NCBI GenBank assembly: GCA_035480535.1
Contig: DATIHQ010000121.1
Location: 1 to 56,477, forward strand
Source: DATIHQ01 sp035480535
GTDB taxonomy: Bacteria; Chlamydiota; Chlamydiia; Chlamydiales; SM23-39
Direction: 5' to 3'
Length of the DNA: 56,477 bases
Positions 1 to 8,055 of the stretch are shown one piece after another. Position 1 is the stretch's first letter. Every line of letters starts with the position of its first letter. Both the position numbers and the translations under genes were made by a program. The notes below the pieces were generated by a model. That model did not search any database. It was not told where the DNA came from and saw only the letters and a list, made by a program, of their open reading frames with translations.

Positions 1-965
1 CGGTTCCATTCGGTAATCGGCTTAGCGGCCACATAGACAATATCGCCCGGCATTAAAAGAAGGCTATCATTGGGCAAATGAATGACATGTTCCCAATTCA
101 ATGTATAAATCTTCGGATTGCAAATATTGCCGCGGATGACCTGGATATACGATTTATCGCCGGTATAAGGAATTCCGCCCGATTCAGCAAGGGCTTGGCG
201 CAGCGGCATGGAACCAGAAAGTAAATTGAGCGTTCGTTCACGCCCTACCTCTCCCATCACCATCAAAGTGGCTGCATGGGGTTCTGCAATGTAAACCTTA
301 TCATTCCCGCGCATCACAATATTTTGCTGCATATCTCCTTCTTTCAACAACTTGTTGAGATCGACAGGGAGCATCCTATCCTCTCTCACGACATAACTTT
401 TGAAAAGATTCGCATCCGTAGGCACACGAGCTTTGGAAAGGACATCGAAAAGGCGAATTTTCCCATCGACCGGAACGCTCGAAATGGATACCAGCCCCGC
501 TAACTCCACTTTCCTTACAATTCGGTCTTTGTAAGTCAAGAAAACTTCCATATCCTCAATCTGATTCTGATAGTGGGCCTGGATCTTTTGCCGCGCCTCT
601 TCCAAAGTGAGTCCCGCTACTTCCACACACTGCAAATCAGGCAAATTGATTCTCCCATTCACCACCTGATATCCGATCGTAGCGCCAATCCCCCGAACCG
701 CCTCTATCACATCGATCCGTTTCGGATGGTAAAGAGCTATCTGCAAGACATCATCTTCATGGATTCTATCCTGATATTCCTCCAGATATTCTTCATCCAG
801 CTCCTCACAGCAACACCCTTCCAGCTCCAGAATTGAAAATTTCCCCTCCCGGATCTTGTATGAATCGAGCACAAATTCATCGGCTCCAAATAAATCTTTG
901 CCCATGTAGGGGCCGCTGCAGCTGGTGAGCCCAAGGACTCCGAGAATCAAAAGGAAAACTTTCAT
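1..965 (-). CDS. Polysaccharide export lipoprotein, Wza-like (3' end beyond window)
   Basis: The minus strand is open from 965 to the window edge, about 321 codons, with no stop. The N-terminus MKVFLLILGVLGLTSC is a lipoprotein signal with lipobox LTSC (Cys16), so the mature protein should be lipid-anchored. A Poly_export-like region follows (around residues 46-110, including DDVLQIALYHPKRID and GRINLPDLQCVEVAGLTLEEA), then SLBB-type repeats that include VVREDRMLPVDLNKLL, NDKVYIAEPHAATLMVMGEV and DSLLLMPGDIVYVAAK. Wza-family proteins form the outer-membrane exit channel for capsule or exopolysaccharide. An in-frame ATG at 980 would add five residues (MGFFR); 965 gives the cleaner signal peptide. 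The gene is divergent from an NAD-sugar epimerase at 1041, which fits a surface-glycan locus. The family is clear; the polymer exported is unknown. Confidence 0.85.
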   Translation of the reverse strand, partial: MKVFLLILGVLGLTSCSGPYMGKDLFGADEFVLDSYKIREGKFSILELEGCCCEELDEEYLEEYQDRIHEDDVLQIALYHPKRIDVIEAVRGIGATIGYQVVNGRINLPDLQCVEVAGLTLEEARQKIQAHYQNQIEDMEVFLTYKDRIVRKVELAGLVSISSVPVDGKIRLFDVLSKARVPTDANLFKSYVVREDRMLPVDLNKLLKEGDMQQNIVMRGNDKVYIAEPHAATLMVMGEVGRERTLNLLSGSMPLRQALAESGGIPYTGDKSYIQVIRGNICNPKIYTLNWEHVIHLPNDSLLLMPGDIVYVAAKPITEWN

Positions 966-1040
966 ACGAAAAAAACCCATGCAAAATAACGATTCACGCA
1001 ACTAGAATAGAAGATGTTGTATAGCATAAGTTTTTATAAA

Positions 1041-2030
1041 ATGAAAAGAATTCTCATCACTGGCGCCGCAGGATTCATTGGCTTTCACTTATCGGACTAT
1101 TTGCAGAAACGAGGCGATTTCATCATTGGCCTCGACAATTTCAACCCCTACTACAACCCCCAACTCAAGAAAGACCGGGCTGAAATCCTCCAAAAACAAA
1201 GCATCGAGATTCTTCAAGCCGATATCCGCGAAAAAGAACGCCTCACACAGCTCATCCACCACCATAACATCACTCACGTCGTTCATCTCGCCGCCCAAGC
1301 GGGGGTGCGCCATTCTCTCACAGCTCCCGATGACTACGTGGCCTCCAACCTCCAAGGCTTTGTCTCCATCCTCGAAGCTTGCCGCCTTTTCCCCGGCATA
1401 AAATTGATCTATGCCTCTTCTTCTTCCGTCTATGGCCTCAATCGTAAAATTCCTTTCAGCATTGATGACAAAACCGATCAACCTGCCAACCTCTATGGCG
1501 CGACGAAAAAAGCCAATGAAGTAATGGCCCACGCCTATCACCACCTCTATGGCCTGTCAGTGACGGCTCTTCGCTACTTCACCGCCTATGGACCTTGGGG
1601 TCGCCCCGACATGGCCTACTATCGATTTGCTCGGCAAATTTGCGATGGTCAGCCCATTCAAGTCTTTAATTGCGGCCAAATGCGACGCGATTTCACCTAC
1701 ATCGACGATATTGTTCGAGGAACGGCCGCGGCGATCGATCTCGGCGCTCCCTGCGAAATCTTCAATTTGGGAAATAATCGCCCCATCGAACTACTCTACC
1801 TCATTCAGCTGTTAGAGAAATCTTTGGAAAAAAAAGCCATTCAAGAATTGCTCCCGATGCAGCCGGGGGAGGTCATTGAAACCTTTGCCGATATTGAAAA
1901 AAGCCAAAAGCTGCTCCATTTCTACCCCTCAATTTCCATTGAAGAGGGGATTATCCGCTTCGCCAAATGGTTCAAGCACTATCACGCCACTTCATCACAA
2001 TCTGAAAGGCTTTTGGCAGGCACTCGATAA
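1041..2030 (+). CDS. NAD-dependent sugar epimerase, UDP-glucuronate 4-epimerase type (CapI-like)
   Basis: A 329-residue extended short-chain dehydrogenase. It starts MKRILITGAAGFIGFHL, the TGxxGxxG NAD-binding loop, and carries the catalytic Ser region YASSSSVYG and YxxxK as YGATK. The segment RYFTAYGPWGRPDMA is typical of UDP-glucuronate (or UDP-galacturonate) 4-epimerases, which interconvert GlcA and GalA on UDP to feed capsule or LPS synthesis. The frame stays open upstream to an ATG at 1014, but the Rossmann motif begins at 1041, so that ATG is preferred although its ribosome site is weak. The gene lies next to a divergent export lipoprotein. Its 3' end overlaps the convergent NAD(P)HX repair gene by 59 bp. 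Class is sure; exact sugar specificity is inferred. Confidence 0.88.
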   Translation: MKRILITGAAGFIGFHLSDYLQKRGDFIIGLDNFNPYYNPQLKKDRAEILQKQSIEILQADIREKERLTQLIHHHNITHVVHLAAQAGVRHSLTAPDDYVASNLQGFVSILEACRLFPGIKLIYASSSSVYGLNRKIPFSIDDKTDQPANLYGATKKANEVMAHAYHHLYGLSVTALRYFTAYGPWGRPDMAYYRFARQICDGQPIQVFNCGQMRRDFTYIDDIVRGTAAAIDLGAPCEIFNLGNNRPIELLYLIQLLEKSLEKKAIQELLPMQPGEVIETFADIEKSQKLLHFYPSISIEEGIIRFAKWFKHYHATSSQSERLLAGTR

Positions 2031-3456
2031 GATCGCTGGCAATCACGCAGTAGGAAGTTTTTTCTTTTGCCGCTTCTTCGCCCGCAATTCCATGTAAAAT
2101 CGTCCCCAGAATCGCCGCTTCATAACAAAACATCCCTTGAGCCAATAAAGCCGCCAAGATGCCCGTTAGCACATCTCCAGTCCCTGCAGTGGCCATCCCC
2201 GGATCTCCATGAGTGATCACAATCGGAGCTTTTCCAGGTGCAAAAATAAACGTAGGCGCCCCTTTCAAGACAACCACCGTTTGTTTCCGTTCGCAGAAAC
2301 GCATCACTTTAGAAAACAAGTCTTCCTCTTCTTCGGGCACCTGTTTCAAACCCAGAATGCGCAGCGCTTCTCCTCGATGAGGAGTCAAAATAGATAGCGC
2401 GGGATACTGAAGATCGGGCAATAGTGCATCTGCATCGACAACGCAGGGCTGTTTAATTCCTTTCATATAGGTCTGCAACCAACGATGCGTCTCTTTTGAT
2501 TTCCCCAATCCCGGTCCAATGAAAAGAGATTGCGCGCGCGCCATAGCCTCTTTCCACTCTTTCACATTCCATTCACCACAAATCAACTCATCAAAGGCGG
2601 GGCCAATCTTTTCTGGATAGAATAAACGGACAATGCCTGCACCCGCTCTTAAAGCAGCCCGGCTCGCCATCTTTGCAGCTCCCGAAAATTCAGTGGATCC
2701 GGCAAAACCCACTACAAAACCCGATTGATATTTATGCCTCGTTCTCACAATCTGCGGCAGCCTTAAATGTTTCCAATTCGGCAAATAAGCCACCGCATTG
2801 GCTTCTTCAAAATCTTCTTGCAGCAGCCCAAAGTTCTCCACTCTCAACTGGCCAACGCAATTCCATCCCTGTCTGAGAAAAAAACCTATCTTTGGCAATC
2901 CCAATGTAATCGTCTCTTGCGCGACAATCACATAATTCCCAGCCTCGCCAGTCGTCCCATTCAATCCGGAGGGAATATCGATCGCTAAAATGGGCTTGCC
3001 TGAATCGACAGCCCGCTGAATGACAGCTCCCATCGCCGGTTCGACATTCCCTTTAAAACCGGTCCCCAAAAGGCCATCTAAAATCAACCCATCTTCTTCA
3101 AAGTGGATTTCCTTCGGTTCAATCCGTCCCTTTTTTTTCTTAAACCGTTCTCCAAATTTCCGATTCAATGCGCTGCCTTCTTCCATTTTGTATAATGGCA
3201 CCGCCCGCACCTGAAATCCTTCATCTAGCAAATAGATCCCAGCTGCCCACGCATCTCCCCCATTATTGCCCTTCCCCACCAGCAAGGCGATCCGCCTAAC
3301 CAATCCATGCTTTTCCACATATTCCATCGCCGCCAGCGCCACCTTGCGGCCTGCCTCATCCATGAAGCGCTCTTCATCCCCCCCCCGTCCCACAGCCCGT
3401 TTTTCAATTCGAGCCATTTCCTGGGCAGTCACAATTTTCAAACCTTCAATCGACAT
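1972..3456 (-). CDS. nnrD: Bifunctional NAD(P)H-hydrate repair enzyme (epimerase + ADP/ATP-dependent dehydratase)
   Basis: A 494-residue protein with the usual two-domain layout. The N-terminal YjeF_N epimerase half (about residues 1-215) includes IALLVGKGNNGGDAWAAGIYL and LDGLLGTGFKG. The C-terminal ribokinase-like dehydratase half includes SLFIGPGLGKS, VDADALLP, ILTPHRGEA and the catalytic GMATAGTGDVLTG loop. It repairs hydrated NADH/NADPH: the epimerase interconverts R- and S-NAD(P)HX and the dehydratase restores S-NAD(P)HX using a nucleotide. The start MSIEGLKIVTAQEM at 3456 is chosen because homologues begin near the MARIE segment; the frame is open to 3495. The gene overlaps the convergent epimerase, and a long palindrome lies upstream (3511-3735). 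Confidence 0.93.
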   Translation of the reverse strand: MSIEGLKIVTAQEMARIEKRAVGRGGDEERFMDEAGRKVALAAMEYVEKHGLVRRIALLVGKGNNGGDAWAAGIYLLDEGFQVRAVPLYKMEEGSALNRKFGERFKKKKGRIEPKEIHFEEDGLILDGLLGTGFKGNVEPAMGAVIQRAVDSGKPILAIDIPSGLNGTTGEAGNYVIVAQETITLGLPKIGFFLRQGWNCVGQLRVENFGLLQEDFEEANAVAYLPNWKHLRLPQIVRTRHKYQSGFVVGFAGSTEFSGAAKMASRAALRAGAGIVRLFYPEKIGPAFDELICGEWNVKEWKEAMARAQSLFIGPGLGKSKETHRWLQTYMKGIKQPCVVDADALLPDLQYPALSILTPHRGEALRILGLKQVPEEEEDLFSKVMRFCERKQTVVVLKGAPTFIFAPGKAPIVITHGDPGMATAGTGDVLTGILAALLAQGMFCYEAAILGTILHGIAGEEAAKEKTSYCVIASDLIECLPKAFQIVMKWRDSA

Positions 3457-3510
3457 GCACGACCTTTTTATATTGTGCATAACAAAGATCAACAAATTAC
3501 GCTACTAAAC

Positions 3511-3735
3511 ATCAGGCTCATATCCTGAAACATAATACGAATATCAGCGCAGAGGTAGGGGGCAGAGATAGAAAGAACGCAGAGGAAAAAAAAGCCGGGA
3601 CCCTGCCCGGAGTTAGAGAGGGGCGCCCTTTCTTCCTCCGGACGAAGTCCGCCAACTTTCTCTCTGCGAACTTTCTATCTCTGCCCTTCCCCTCTGCGCT
3701 GATATTCTCATTACGTCTACGACTATAGGCCTGAT
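3511..3735. repeat. 225-bp near-palindromic element between gpsA and nnrD
   Basis: This gap contains a long imperfect inverted repeat. Outer arms are ATCAGGC (3511-3517) and GCCTGAT (3729-3735). A strong block reads GAATATCAGCGCAGAGG at about 3539-3555, continuing GCAGAGATAGAAAG; its complement lies at 3671-3707. Inner arms continue through CGCAGAGG-type sequence to a central palindrome GGGCGCCC (3621-3628), close to the symmetry centre at 3623. A smaller hairpin, CCGGG/CCCGG, lies at about 3595-3610. No ORF is supported here. It could be a decayed miniature mobile element, a REP-like repeat or a structured RNA; without other copies in the window I cannot choose. Confidence 0.75.
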
Positions 3736-3736
3736 A

Positions 3737-4726
3737 CTACAGATGTTCTTCCTTGATGGTCCTTGTTAGAAGCGCTTTGACGGCTTCTCTTGGATCGGCG
3801 GCGTTGAAGATCACTCCATAGGTCGCCTCAGTGATTGGAATGGGAATATTCGCTTTAAGTCCCAATTCGCGAGCGGAAACGCAGGTGTAGATTCCCTCGA
3901 CTGCCATGCCGATTTTCTGACGTGCACCTTCGGGTGAAAACCCTTCGGCAATGAGTTTTCCAAATCGATAATTGCGGCTGTGGCGCGACATGCAAGTGAC
4001 GCAGAGATCTCCCATCCCCGAAAGGCCGTTCAACGTCTCTGGTTTACACTCTTTCACAACGCACAATTTTTTGATTTCATGAAGCCCACGCGTCATCAAA
4101 GCCGCCTTCGCATTATCGCCGTAACCCAACCCATCGGAAATGCCGCATGCAATCGCAATGATGTTTTTCATCGCGCCCCCAAAGCAAACTCCGCGGATAT
4201 CGGCATTGGGATAAATCCGAAAGGTCGGCGTAGTGAAAAGCTCGTGGATCAATTTCATGATCCCGTTTTCATAAGCGGAGCAAACGACCGAAGTAGGTAA
4301 ATTGAGAACCACCTCTTCCGCATGGCTCGGGCCGCTGAGGCACCCCACCAAGGGACTTTCCTTCACTCCGATGATTTCAGAGACCACTTCAGGTAAAAGC
4401 AATCCAGTCCCTTGCTCGATTCCCTTGGAAGTCAAAATCACCGGAACATCGATGGTCCCAATTTCTTGAAATACAGGGCGAATCCCCGAAGAAGTAACGC
4501 TTTCCACTAAGAGATCCGCTCCCTGCGCTGCCTCAGCAAGTACATTTGTAAATCGAATCGAGCGGGGAATGCTGAAATTGGCCAGTTTCGGATGGGTCCG
4601 CTTTTCTTCCAGATGTTTTGCGAGCTCCGGATCGCGCGTCCATGCAATCACTTCATGTCCATTGCCAGCGAGAATTGAAGCCAGAGCTACGCCCCACGTT
4701 CCCGATCCCAAATATCCAATTTTCAT
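3737..4726 (-). CDS. gpsA: Glycerol-3-phosphate dehydrogenase [NAD(P)+]
   Basis: A 329-residue protein with the N-terminal dinucleotide-binding loop IGYLGSGTWGVALA, the substrate/catalytic Lys region LTSKGIEQGTG, the GPSHAEEV motif and the C-terminal GLSGMGDLCVTCMSRHSRNY signature. It reduces dihydroxyacetone phosphate to sn-glycerol 3-phosphate, the backbone precursor of phospholipids, in the cytoplasm. Its start overlaps the stop of the upstream glycosyltransferase-pyrophosphorylase fusion by 4 bp (ATGA), so they are probably co-translated. In C. trachomatis, gpsA likewise neighbours a UDP-sugar pyrophosphorylase, which supports a chlamydial origin. Confidence 0.97.
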   Translation of the reverse strand: MKIGYLGSGTWGVALASILAGNGHEVIAWTRDPELAKHLEEKRTHPKLANFSIPRSIRFTNVLAEAAQGADLLVESVTSSGIRPVFQEIGTIDVPVILTSKGIEQGTGLLLPEVVSEIIGVKESPLVGCLSGPSHAEEVVLNLPTSVVCSAYENGIMKLIHELFTTPTFRIYPNADIRGVCFGGAMKNIIAIACGISDGLGYGDNAKAALMTRGLHEIKKLCVVKECKPETLNGLSGMGDLCVTCMSRHSRNYRFGKLIAEGFSPEGARQKIGMAVEGIYTCVSARELGLKANIPIPITEATYGVIFNAADPREAVKALLTRTIKEEHL

Positions 4727-6495
4727 ACTGCAAGTGCCTTTTGTACTGCTTCTAAACTCTCTTTATTTTTCAGCGGCGCATAGCAAGTTTCTCTAGAGGC
4801 GCAAATCGCTTCCACCCGCTCCGCATAGGGAAAGGCATCGAAAATAAACTGCTCTCCCTTCCAAATCGAACGCATTTGAGCGCCGATCTGCATCCTCTTT
4901 TGCACCCAATGGATCGGCAATGCAACATTTGCCATCTTTTCAAAAAAAGAAAGGCGAATCGCAAGCTGTCCTGTATTTGCCAAGCGATATTCCCCTAACT
5001 GCTGCGGATCCACTTCTGTATATTCCACCACTTCGATTTTGCCCCGCCGCTCCGCGAGAACTCCCATTGAGTTTTCTTTCCTTTCAATGCATTTGATCAC
5101 AATATCTGCCTCTTTTTCTCGAGCAAAGGCGATAAGCACTGGATCAAAAGGATGTGCCAGTGGGTTATCGACCGGAACCACCGTCACCAAATCGACCCCC
5201 TTCTCCGCAAATCGCTTTACAAGTCCCGATTGGACAAACGAGCGAAAAACACTCCCATTTCCATTGGGCCCCTGCCCCACTTCGCGCCTTTTTTCATCCA
5301 AAAGAGGACTCATCTCCTGCTGAAAGAAGTGAAGATCGAGTCCAAAGAATTGGTGCCGTTCAAAAAAAGAGACCGTCTCTTCGTGATTCAATGGCGATGT
5401 CATCACTGCAATCGGCAAATCCTTCCTTGGAACCTTCTCACATATCCATTGAAAAAGAGCTTTCCCTTGCACACGAAAAAGTCCTTTTGGATAAGAAATT
5501 CCCAGACGAGTTCCCTGTCCGCCCGCTAAAATAATGGCCCCTACATTTCCAATTTCTCTTTTTTCTATCTCTTCAGCCCTCGCACACTTCTTCAAAGGTC
5601 TTCTTGGGAAAATCTGCTCCATCACAACATCCACCGACACTCCAGAAAGATCCCTTCCTTTCCCGATCAAAGGAGTATGAACCAATTGGGGATTGGGAGA
5701 AGGAACTCCCTGCTTTAAAATCCCATGATCTGGATCGGCCCATAAAGAGATGAGATGAATAGGAAAACTCTCATCGAGATAATAAACCATCGATAAAATA
5801 CCCGAATCGGGAAGAATCAGAAATTGGCATCGATTCTTAATGATCGAAAGAAGTTCAAAAAGAGTTGTCTTTCCTCTTAGATCGATTCCGCTAGAAAACT
5901 GCGGCTCATCTCCAAAGCCAAATAAAATCACCTTCACACCCGCTATTTTTTCCAATCGATCGAATAGCTCTTTCCATCTTTCAAGCGGCCAATTGCGCCA
6001 AAGCCCATAATTTGTCTCTGCAGCCACCTGTACACCAATACAAGTCCCCGGCGGGATGGCAAATTTCTTCCAAAGATCCTCATGTTTCGGATCCCACTTC
6101 AGCTTAGGAACCACCCTACCCCTTTGCCACCTCACCCAATCGGTAGGGCTCGGGTTTTCTACTATGAGATCGAATGCTCCGGAATCGATTCCCAGCAAAT
6201 GTAAAGCGCGCTTTACATTGCATTTTTCGCCTCGTTTCCAATTGGGAGCGGCAATCTTTTTTACCCCTTCCAACATCGAAAAACCTTCCTGTAAATTCTC
6301 CCGAATCAAAAAGGTAACTTCGGCATCTGGAATCGTTTCACGGATTCGCTGCACCATCGCATATAATCCAAGCGCAATGTCTCCCAAACCTCGGTTCCAA
6401 CCAAGTAAAATTCTTCGCCCTCCCTTCTTAGCCGTTCGCTTTAACATCCAGTCAAATGGATTGGGCAAAAACAACCGCGCAAAGGTCCTAAACAC
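4723..6495 (-). CDS. Fusion: glycosyltransferase family 9 domain + UDP-sugar (UAP/AGX-type) pyrophosphorylase
   Basis: A 590-residue protein with two recognisable halves. Residues about 25-310 look like an ADP-heptose transferase-type GT9 domain (GWNRGLGDIALGLYAMVQRI near the N-terminus; FLILPDSGILSMVYYLDESF later). From about residue 325 the sequence is a UDP-N-acetylglucosamine/UDP-glucose pyrophosphorylase: nucleotide loop AIILAGGQGTRLGISYPKGL, then GNGSVFRSF, VVPVDNPLAHPFDP and the C-terminal FIFDAFPYAERVEA and YAPLKNKESLEA segments. The second half resembles the chlamydial AGX-1-like protein next to gpsA. Joining it to a GT9 domain is unusual and suggests that sugar activation and transfer are linked. 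Codons for residues 86-99 coincide with a repeated palindrome (6198-6237). It overlaps gpsA by 4 bp and the upstream heptosyltransferase by 8 bp. Confidence 0.85.
   Translation of the reverse strand: MFRTFARLFLPNPFDWMLKRTAKKGGRRILLGWNRGLGDIALGLYAMVQRIRETIPDAEVTFLIRENLQEGFSMLEGVKKIAAPNWKRGEKCNVKRALHLLGIDSGAFDLIVENPSPTDWVRWQRGRVVPKLKWDPKHEDLWKKFAIPPGTCIGVQVAAETNYGLWRNWPLERWKELFDRLEKIAGVKVILFGFGDEPQFSSGIDLRGKTTLFELLSIIKNRCQFLILPDSGILSMVYYLDESFPIHLISLWADPDHGILKQGVPSPNPQLVHTPLIGKGRDLSGVSVDVVMEQIFPRRPLKKCARAEEIEKREIGNVGAIILAGGQGTRLGISYPKGLFRVQGKALFQWICEKVPRKDLPIAVMTSPLNHEETVSFFERHQFFGLDLHFFQQEMSPLLDEKRREVGQGPNGNGSVFRSFVQSGLVKRFAEKGVDLVTVVPVDNPLAHPFDPVLIAFAREKEADIVIKCIERKENSMGVLAERRGKIEVVEYTEVDPQQLGEYRLANTGQLAIRLSFFEKMANVALPIHWVQKRMQIGAQMRSIWKGEQFIFDAFPYAERVEAICASRETCYAPLKNKESLEAVQKALAV
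6198..6237 (-). repeat. Palindromic repeat copy A, inside a coding region
   Basis: A perfect 22-bp palindrome with half-site AATGTAAAGCG lies at 6198-6219. The same 22 bases occur at 29276-29297 and 53115-53136. Upstream on the minus strand, after 8 bases, is AAACGAGGCG (6228-6237), which also precedes the copy at 53115. This copy lacks the 13 extra bases, including the GGGGGCCCC block, found in the other two. It is read in frame as WKRGEKCNVKRALHL in the GT9 domain, so it does not interrupt the gene. Confidence 0.8.
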
Positions 6496-7525
6496 GAGCG
6501 CCTCTTTTCAAAAGATGCAAAACTTTCGCCGCCACCTCATCCACGCTAATTTGTTTCATGCAGCGAAAATCAATGGGACACGTCCGCTTAAAACAAGGGG
6601 AGCAACTCACATGTTTATGGATCACCGCCTCCTCTTGCCCGTAAGGTCCTGTCACCTTCTCATCAGTCGATCCAAATAAAGCCACTAGCGGCGTGCCAAA
6701 TGCCGCTCCAATATGCATCGGCCCGCTATCATTCGTCACCAACACATCGCAATCTTTAATCAAACAAGCCAGTTCTCGCAAGCTCGTCACACCTGCTAAA
6801 TCCATCACCTGTTCGGGCAAGCCGCGGCAAATCTCCTTTACCAACACAGTCGTCGTACTATCTCCGAAAAACACAACGGAAACTTCTCTCGCCAATTTAA
6901 TCGCCAATTCTCTAAAACGTTCGGGCGGCCAACATTTCGAGCTGCCATAAGCGGCCCCTGGATTGATCCCAACTAACTTCTTTCCTCTCACATAGCCGCG
7001 CTGGTACAAAAGTTCTTTCGATTCTTCCACTTCTTTCGGCGTCACATACAGTCGCGGCTTTGTATCAGAAATATCTATACCCAGCGGCGCCAAAAGCTGT
7101 TTATACGTAATCACTATATGCTGTTCATCGATCTCTTTTGGCACTTTCACTGCATCTGTTAGAAAAAAACTTCTCCAATCGCAGGCAAACCCAATGCGCC
7201 GTTTAACTTTTCCCTGCCAAAACCGCCAGGCCGATGAAAAGGAATTCGTCAGCAAAATCCCCACGTCGTATTTCCCCGCCTCGATCTTGGCAATGATATT
7301 GCGCCTCTCCTCCCTTCTAAGAAAATCATTCGGGGGTCTCGTGAAACAAAAGAGTTCATCAATCGCCTCATCTTCCTTCAACAGCTCGCACTGAGGCGTG
7401 CGGCACATCGCTGTGATCGATGCCTTGGGAAATGCCTTTCTCAAATCGGTCAATACGGGCGTTGCCATGACAAGATCGCCAATCCAATTTGGCATCCGTA
7501 CAAGTATATTTTTTGCTTGATCCAT
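6488..7525 (-). CDS. waaF: ADP-heptose:LPS heptosyltransferase (GT9), WaaF-like
   Basis: A 345-residue GT9 enzyme. Motifs in order are ILVRMPNWIGDLVMATPVL at the N-terminus, INPGAAYGSSKCWPPERF in mid-protein (the usual NPGA..G.aK.Wp segment), then DCDVLVTNDSGPMHIGAAFG and LFGSTDEKVTGPYG in the nucleotide-sugar domain, and a Cys-rich C-terminal stretch CSPCFKRTCPIDFRCM common in WaaF. It should transfer heptose from ADP-heptose to inner-core LPS at the cytoplasmic face of the inner membrane. Pathogenic Chlamydia make a heptose-free LPS core as far as I recall, so a heptosyltransferase-like enzyme is a feature of environmental relatives. It overlaps the downstream fusion gene by 8 bp. The acceptor is inferred. 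Confidence 0.88.
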   Translation of the reverse strand: MDQAKNILVRMPNWIGDLVMATPVLTDLRKAFPKASITAMCRTPQCELLKEDEAIDELFCFTRPPNDFLRREERRNIIAKIEAGKYDVGILLTNSFSSAWRFWQGKVKRRIGFACDWRSFFLTDAVKVPKEIDEQHIVITYKQLLAPLGIDISDTKPRLYVTPKEVEESKELLYQRGYVRGKKLVGINPGAAYGSSKCWPPERFRELAIKLAREVSVVFFGDSTTTVLVKEICRGLPEQVMDLAGVTSLRELACLIKDCDVLVTNDSGPMHIGAAFGTPLVALFGSTDEKVTGPYGQEEAVIHKHVSCSPCFKRTCPIDFRCMKQISVDEVAAKVLHLLKRGARV

Positions 7526-7575
7526 ATTCCAATCGCTTTTTGAAACAAATATACCTCATCTGATACCGTAAGTAA

Positions 7576-8055
7576 ATGAGACAAATCATTCTCGGAATTG
7601 ATCCAGGGACGCGCATTACCGGTTATGGTCTCATAGACATCGACAGCCGTCCGCTGGATTTTGGGTGCATCCGCCCCCCTCCCAATCTCCCTCTTGCCGA
7701 TCGCTACAAAATCATTTACGAGGGAATTGAACAGCTCATTGCCCGCCACCAACCGGTAGCCATTGCAGTTGAATCGCAATTTGTGTTGAAAAATGCGCAA
7801 AGCGCCATTAAATTAGGCATGGCCAAGGGAATGGTGTTTCTCGCCGCTGCAAAAAATTCCATTCCCCTTTATGAATATGCGCCGAAAAAGGCAAAACTCG
7901 CCGTCGTAGGCTACGGCGGAGCGAGCAAAATGCAAGTGCAAAAAATGATCCAGGCTCTTTTATGCCTGCCCCAGCTTCCTGAACCGGAAGACGCCGCCGA
8001 TGCGCTTGCGCTCGCCATCTGCTGCGCCCATCAATTGAGGAGTTCCCATGTTTGA
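7576..8055 (+). CDS. ruvC: Crossover junction endodeoxyribonuclease RuvC
   Basis: A 159-residue RNase H-fold nuclease that cuts Holliday junctions. It begins MRQIILGIDPGTRITGYGLI, with the first metal ligand Asp9; the second is Glu66 in AVESQF, and the C-terminal acidic pair is in EPEDAADALALA (Asp139, Asp142). The conserved helix KNAQSAIKLGMAKGMV and the DNA-contact segment YAPKKAKLAVVGYGGASK are present. It ends inside the start of ruvA (8-bp overlap), as expected of a resolvasome operon; ruvB is not in the window. The 50-bp gap upstream separates it from the divergent heptosyltransferase and should hold both promoters, but I see no strong one. Confidence 0.96.
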   Translation: MRQIILGIDPGTRITGYGLIDIDSRPLDFGCIRPPPNLPLADRYKIIYEGIEQLIARHQPVAIAVESQFVLKNAQSAIKLGMAKGMVFLAAAKNSIPLYEYAPKKAKLAVVGYGGASKMQVQKMIQALLCLPQLPEPEDAADALALAICCAHQLRSSHV

